A DNA stretch of 6,073 nt from Gammaproteobacteria bacterium (GTDB lineage Bacteria; Pseudomonadota; Gammaproteobacteria; Steroidobacterales; Steroidobacteraceae). Of this stretch, positions 5,000 to 6,073 are shown piece by piece. The notes beneath the pieces are model-generated. The model was not told the DNA's origin and made no database searches. It was given only the letters and a program-made list of their open reading frames with translations. The stretch's first letter is position 1. Each line of letters starts with the position of its first letter. The DNA is taken from contig RGYP01000113.1 of NCBI GenBank assembly GCA_010031985.1, positions 1 to 6,073 of the forward strand, written 5' to 3'. The position numbers were made by a program, and so were the translations under genes.

Positions 5000-6073
5000 G
5001 CGATCGCCGTACGCCGCCGATTTTTTTGGATCATGCGTCGACGACGCCGCTCGATCCGCGCGTGGCTGCGGTCATGATCGAGGTGTTGCAGGGTCCGCTC
5101 GGGATCGGCAACCCCTCGTCGAGCACCCACGCACCCGGACGCGCGGCTGCGGCCGCCATCGAGCAGGCACGGGTCGAGGTCGCACAACTCATCGGCGCCG
5201 ATCCTCGTGATCTCGTCTTCACTTCGGGAGCGACCGAAGCCGACAATCTTGCCGTGCTCGGCCTGGCGCACGGGCTTAAAAGTCGGGGTCGTCATCTCGT
5301 CACCTCGCGTACCGAGCACAAGGCGGTGCTCGACCCCTGCAAGCAACTCGAAAAGCGGGGTTGGCAGATCGGTTGGCTCGAGCCCGCGCGCGATGGGCGG
5401 ATCACGCCCGAAGCCTTGGCGGCGGCCCTGCGCGAGGACACGCAGGGTGAGGCCGCAAAGATCGTGGGCGAGCGTCGCCATGGCGATGCCGCGCACGTCG
5501 AGCGTCTGGCAGTCGTGTTTCGCGACGCACTACGAGCGCTCAAAGATATTTCCTGGAACGATCATCCACAGCATCGATTACCTGGACTGCTCTCGATCAG
5601 CGTGGATGGGGTCGAGGGTGAAAGCCTCATCGCAGCCATGCCCAGTATCGCGGTGTCGAGTGGCGCGGCCTGCGACTCCGCGCTCGGCGAGCCTTCGTAC
5701 GTGTTGCGTGCGCAGGGGCTCTCTCCCGAGCTCGCACAATCGACGCTGCGCATTTCTTTTGGCCGCTTCAATAGCGAGGCCGAGGCGCTAGGAGCTGCGG
5801 AGATCTTGCGCAGTGCCGTCGGCGGGTTGCGTGAGTGCGACGCGCCGGGCGCGCCGGCGGGTACGGGTTGGCACATGGGTGCGGCGGGAAGTCTGCGCGA
5901 GGGCGCACGCATCCGCGTTTATTTGCGAGCGTCGCCTGCGGTTGCGGGCGAGTCCCGCGCTGCGGCGCGCATCGAAGCCCTCGAGTTTCGTGCTGCGACC
6001 TGTCCGGCGGTACGGGCCGTGCTCGACGAGTTGCAGCGCCGCTGCATCGGCCGGGCGCTCGCCGACCCGGCGC
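4996..6073 (+). CDS. IscS/NifS-like cysteine desulfurase lacking the PLP-lysine segment, fused to an IscU-like domain (3' end outside window)
   Basis: Cysteine desulfurases take sulfur from L-cysteine with PLP and pass it to Fe-S scaffolds. The frame is open from ATG 4996 to the window edge, 359 codons without a stop. N-terminal IscS motifs are LDHASTTP (11-18), GNPSSSTH (38-45), TSGATEADNLAV (76-87) and TEHKAVLD (106-113; H108 = E. coli H104). After ALREDT (144-149) the sequence jumps to GEAAKIVGERR, which aligns with the helix that follows the Lys206 region in IscS. The part with the active-site Asp and Gln, the SxHK lysine and the GGGHE loop is absent. Then LPGLLSISVDGVEGESL (195-211) and VSSGAACDSALGEPSYVLRA (220-239; C226 = E. 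coli C328) return to normal IscS. H108 to C226 spans 118 residues, against 224 in E. coli. From about residue 289 an IscU-like domain follows. Loss of the lysine predicts no desulfurase activity. Start: ATGA overlap with trmJ. Confidence 0.85.
   Translation, partial: MSDRRTPPIFLDHASTTPLDPRVAAVMIEVLQGPLGIGNPSSSTHAPGRAAAAAIEQARVEVAQLIGADPRDLVFTSGATEADNLAVLGLAHGLKSRGRHLVTSRTEHKAVLDPCKQLEKRGWQIGWLEPARDGRITPEALAAALREDTQGEAAKIVGERRHGDAAHVERLAVVFRDALRALKDISWNDHPQHRLPGLLSISVDGVEGESLIAAMPSIAVSSGAACDSALGEPSYVLRAQGLSPELAQSTLRISFGRFNSEAEALGAAEILRSAVGGLRECDAPGAPAGTGWHMGAAGSLREGARIRVYLRASPAVAGESRAAARIEALEFRAATCPAVRAVLDELQRRCIGRALADPA
5437..5448 (+). other. Junction of an in-frame deletion of about 106 codons within the cysteine desulfurase
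   Basis: Codons 148-151 (Asp-Thr-Gln-Gly) join the residue pattern AALREDT, which in IscS precedes the strand LVSIMHVNNE, directly to GEA..I, which in IscS lies about 110 residues further on. The frame is preserved and no stop or frameshift is seen on either side. The exact breakpoint cannot be fixed without a full-length relative. The missing DNA would be about 318 bp. Confidence 0.7.
5860..6073 (+). other. IscU/NifU-like scaffold domain at the C-terminus of the desulfurase (partial)
   Basis: Residues 289-359 run past the normal IscS end. GTGWHMGAAGSLREGARIRV (289-308) aligns with the IscU stretch around GSGMVGAPACGDVMKLQI. EALEFRAATCPAVRAVLDEL (327-346) plus IGRALADPA aligns with ARFKTYGCGSAIASSSLVTE followed by VKGKSLDEA. 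C336 therefore matches IscU Cys63, but the place of IscU Cys37 holds Gly/Ser (298-299), and the third ligand (Cys106) would lie beyond the window. The identity is inferred from spacing and pattern, at low overall identity. Confidence 0.6.

Noticed and set aside
5452..5466. K155 of the desulfurase as a replacement PLP lysine
   Set aside because: Its context lacks the SxHK..GPxG pattern and aligns better with the helix after the active-site lysine; the spacing to C226 (71 residues) is also far from the 122 of IscS.
5207..5791. 194-codon plus-strand frame inside the desulfurase gene
   Set aside because: Ser/Arg-rich out-of-frame reading; the IscS motifs are all in the frame starting at 4996, which has no stop.

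Overview
This is a GC-rich (roughly 60-65 % by eye), densely coded chromosomal segment, most probably from a gammaproteobacterium. The order secF ... suhB <> trmJ - cysteine desulfurase matches a core neighbourhood of that class: Pseudomonas-type genomes have secD-secF, then divergent suhB/trmJ, then cysE/iscR/iscS, and E. coli has suhB/trmJ-iscRSUA. Protein similarity to E. coli SecF, SuhB and TrmJ agrees with this. The species cannot be named from the window.

Layout. (1) 1-380, +: 3' end of secF, the Sec translocon accessory subunit. (2) 477-3329, +: two amino-acid transporter genes 30 bp apart. The first is an APC/CAT-type permease with an enlarged extracellular loop carrying two cysteines. 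The second is a glutamate/dicarboxylate:cation symporter (DAACS) in which the usual NMDGT motif reads NMAGT. The pair lies between secF and suhB, two genes that are near neighbours in related genomes. (3) 3378-4178, -: suhB (inositol-monophosphatase family), convergent with the transporters. (4) 4223-4999, +: trmJ, a SPOUT tRNA 2'-O-methyltransferase, divergent from suhB across 44 bp. That gap holds a symmetric -10 element that could serve both genes. (5) 4996 to the window end, +: an IscS/NifS-type cysteine desulfurase gene overlapping the trmJ stop by ATGA, still open at the edge.

The most unusual object is this last gene. Its N-terminal and C-terminal parts align well with IscS, including the PLP-stacking His and the catalytic Cys. 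About 106 residues between them are missing in frame, and these include the PLP-binding lysine. The reading frame then continues past the normal IscS end into a domain that resembles IscU/NifU scaffolds but keeps only one recognisable cluster-ligand cysteine within the window. It is either an in-frame deletion (natural or an assembly artefact) in an IscS-IscU-like fusion, or a repurposed protein. cysE and iscR, expected beside trmJ, are absent from this position.

Functionally the window joins protein export (SecF), amino-acid uptake (two transporters) and a conserved RNA-related/Fe-S block (SuhB, TrmJ, IscS-like). No RNA gene, mobile element, CRISPR array or convincing intrinsic terminator was seen. 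No intergenic gap exceeds 100 bp.
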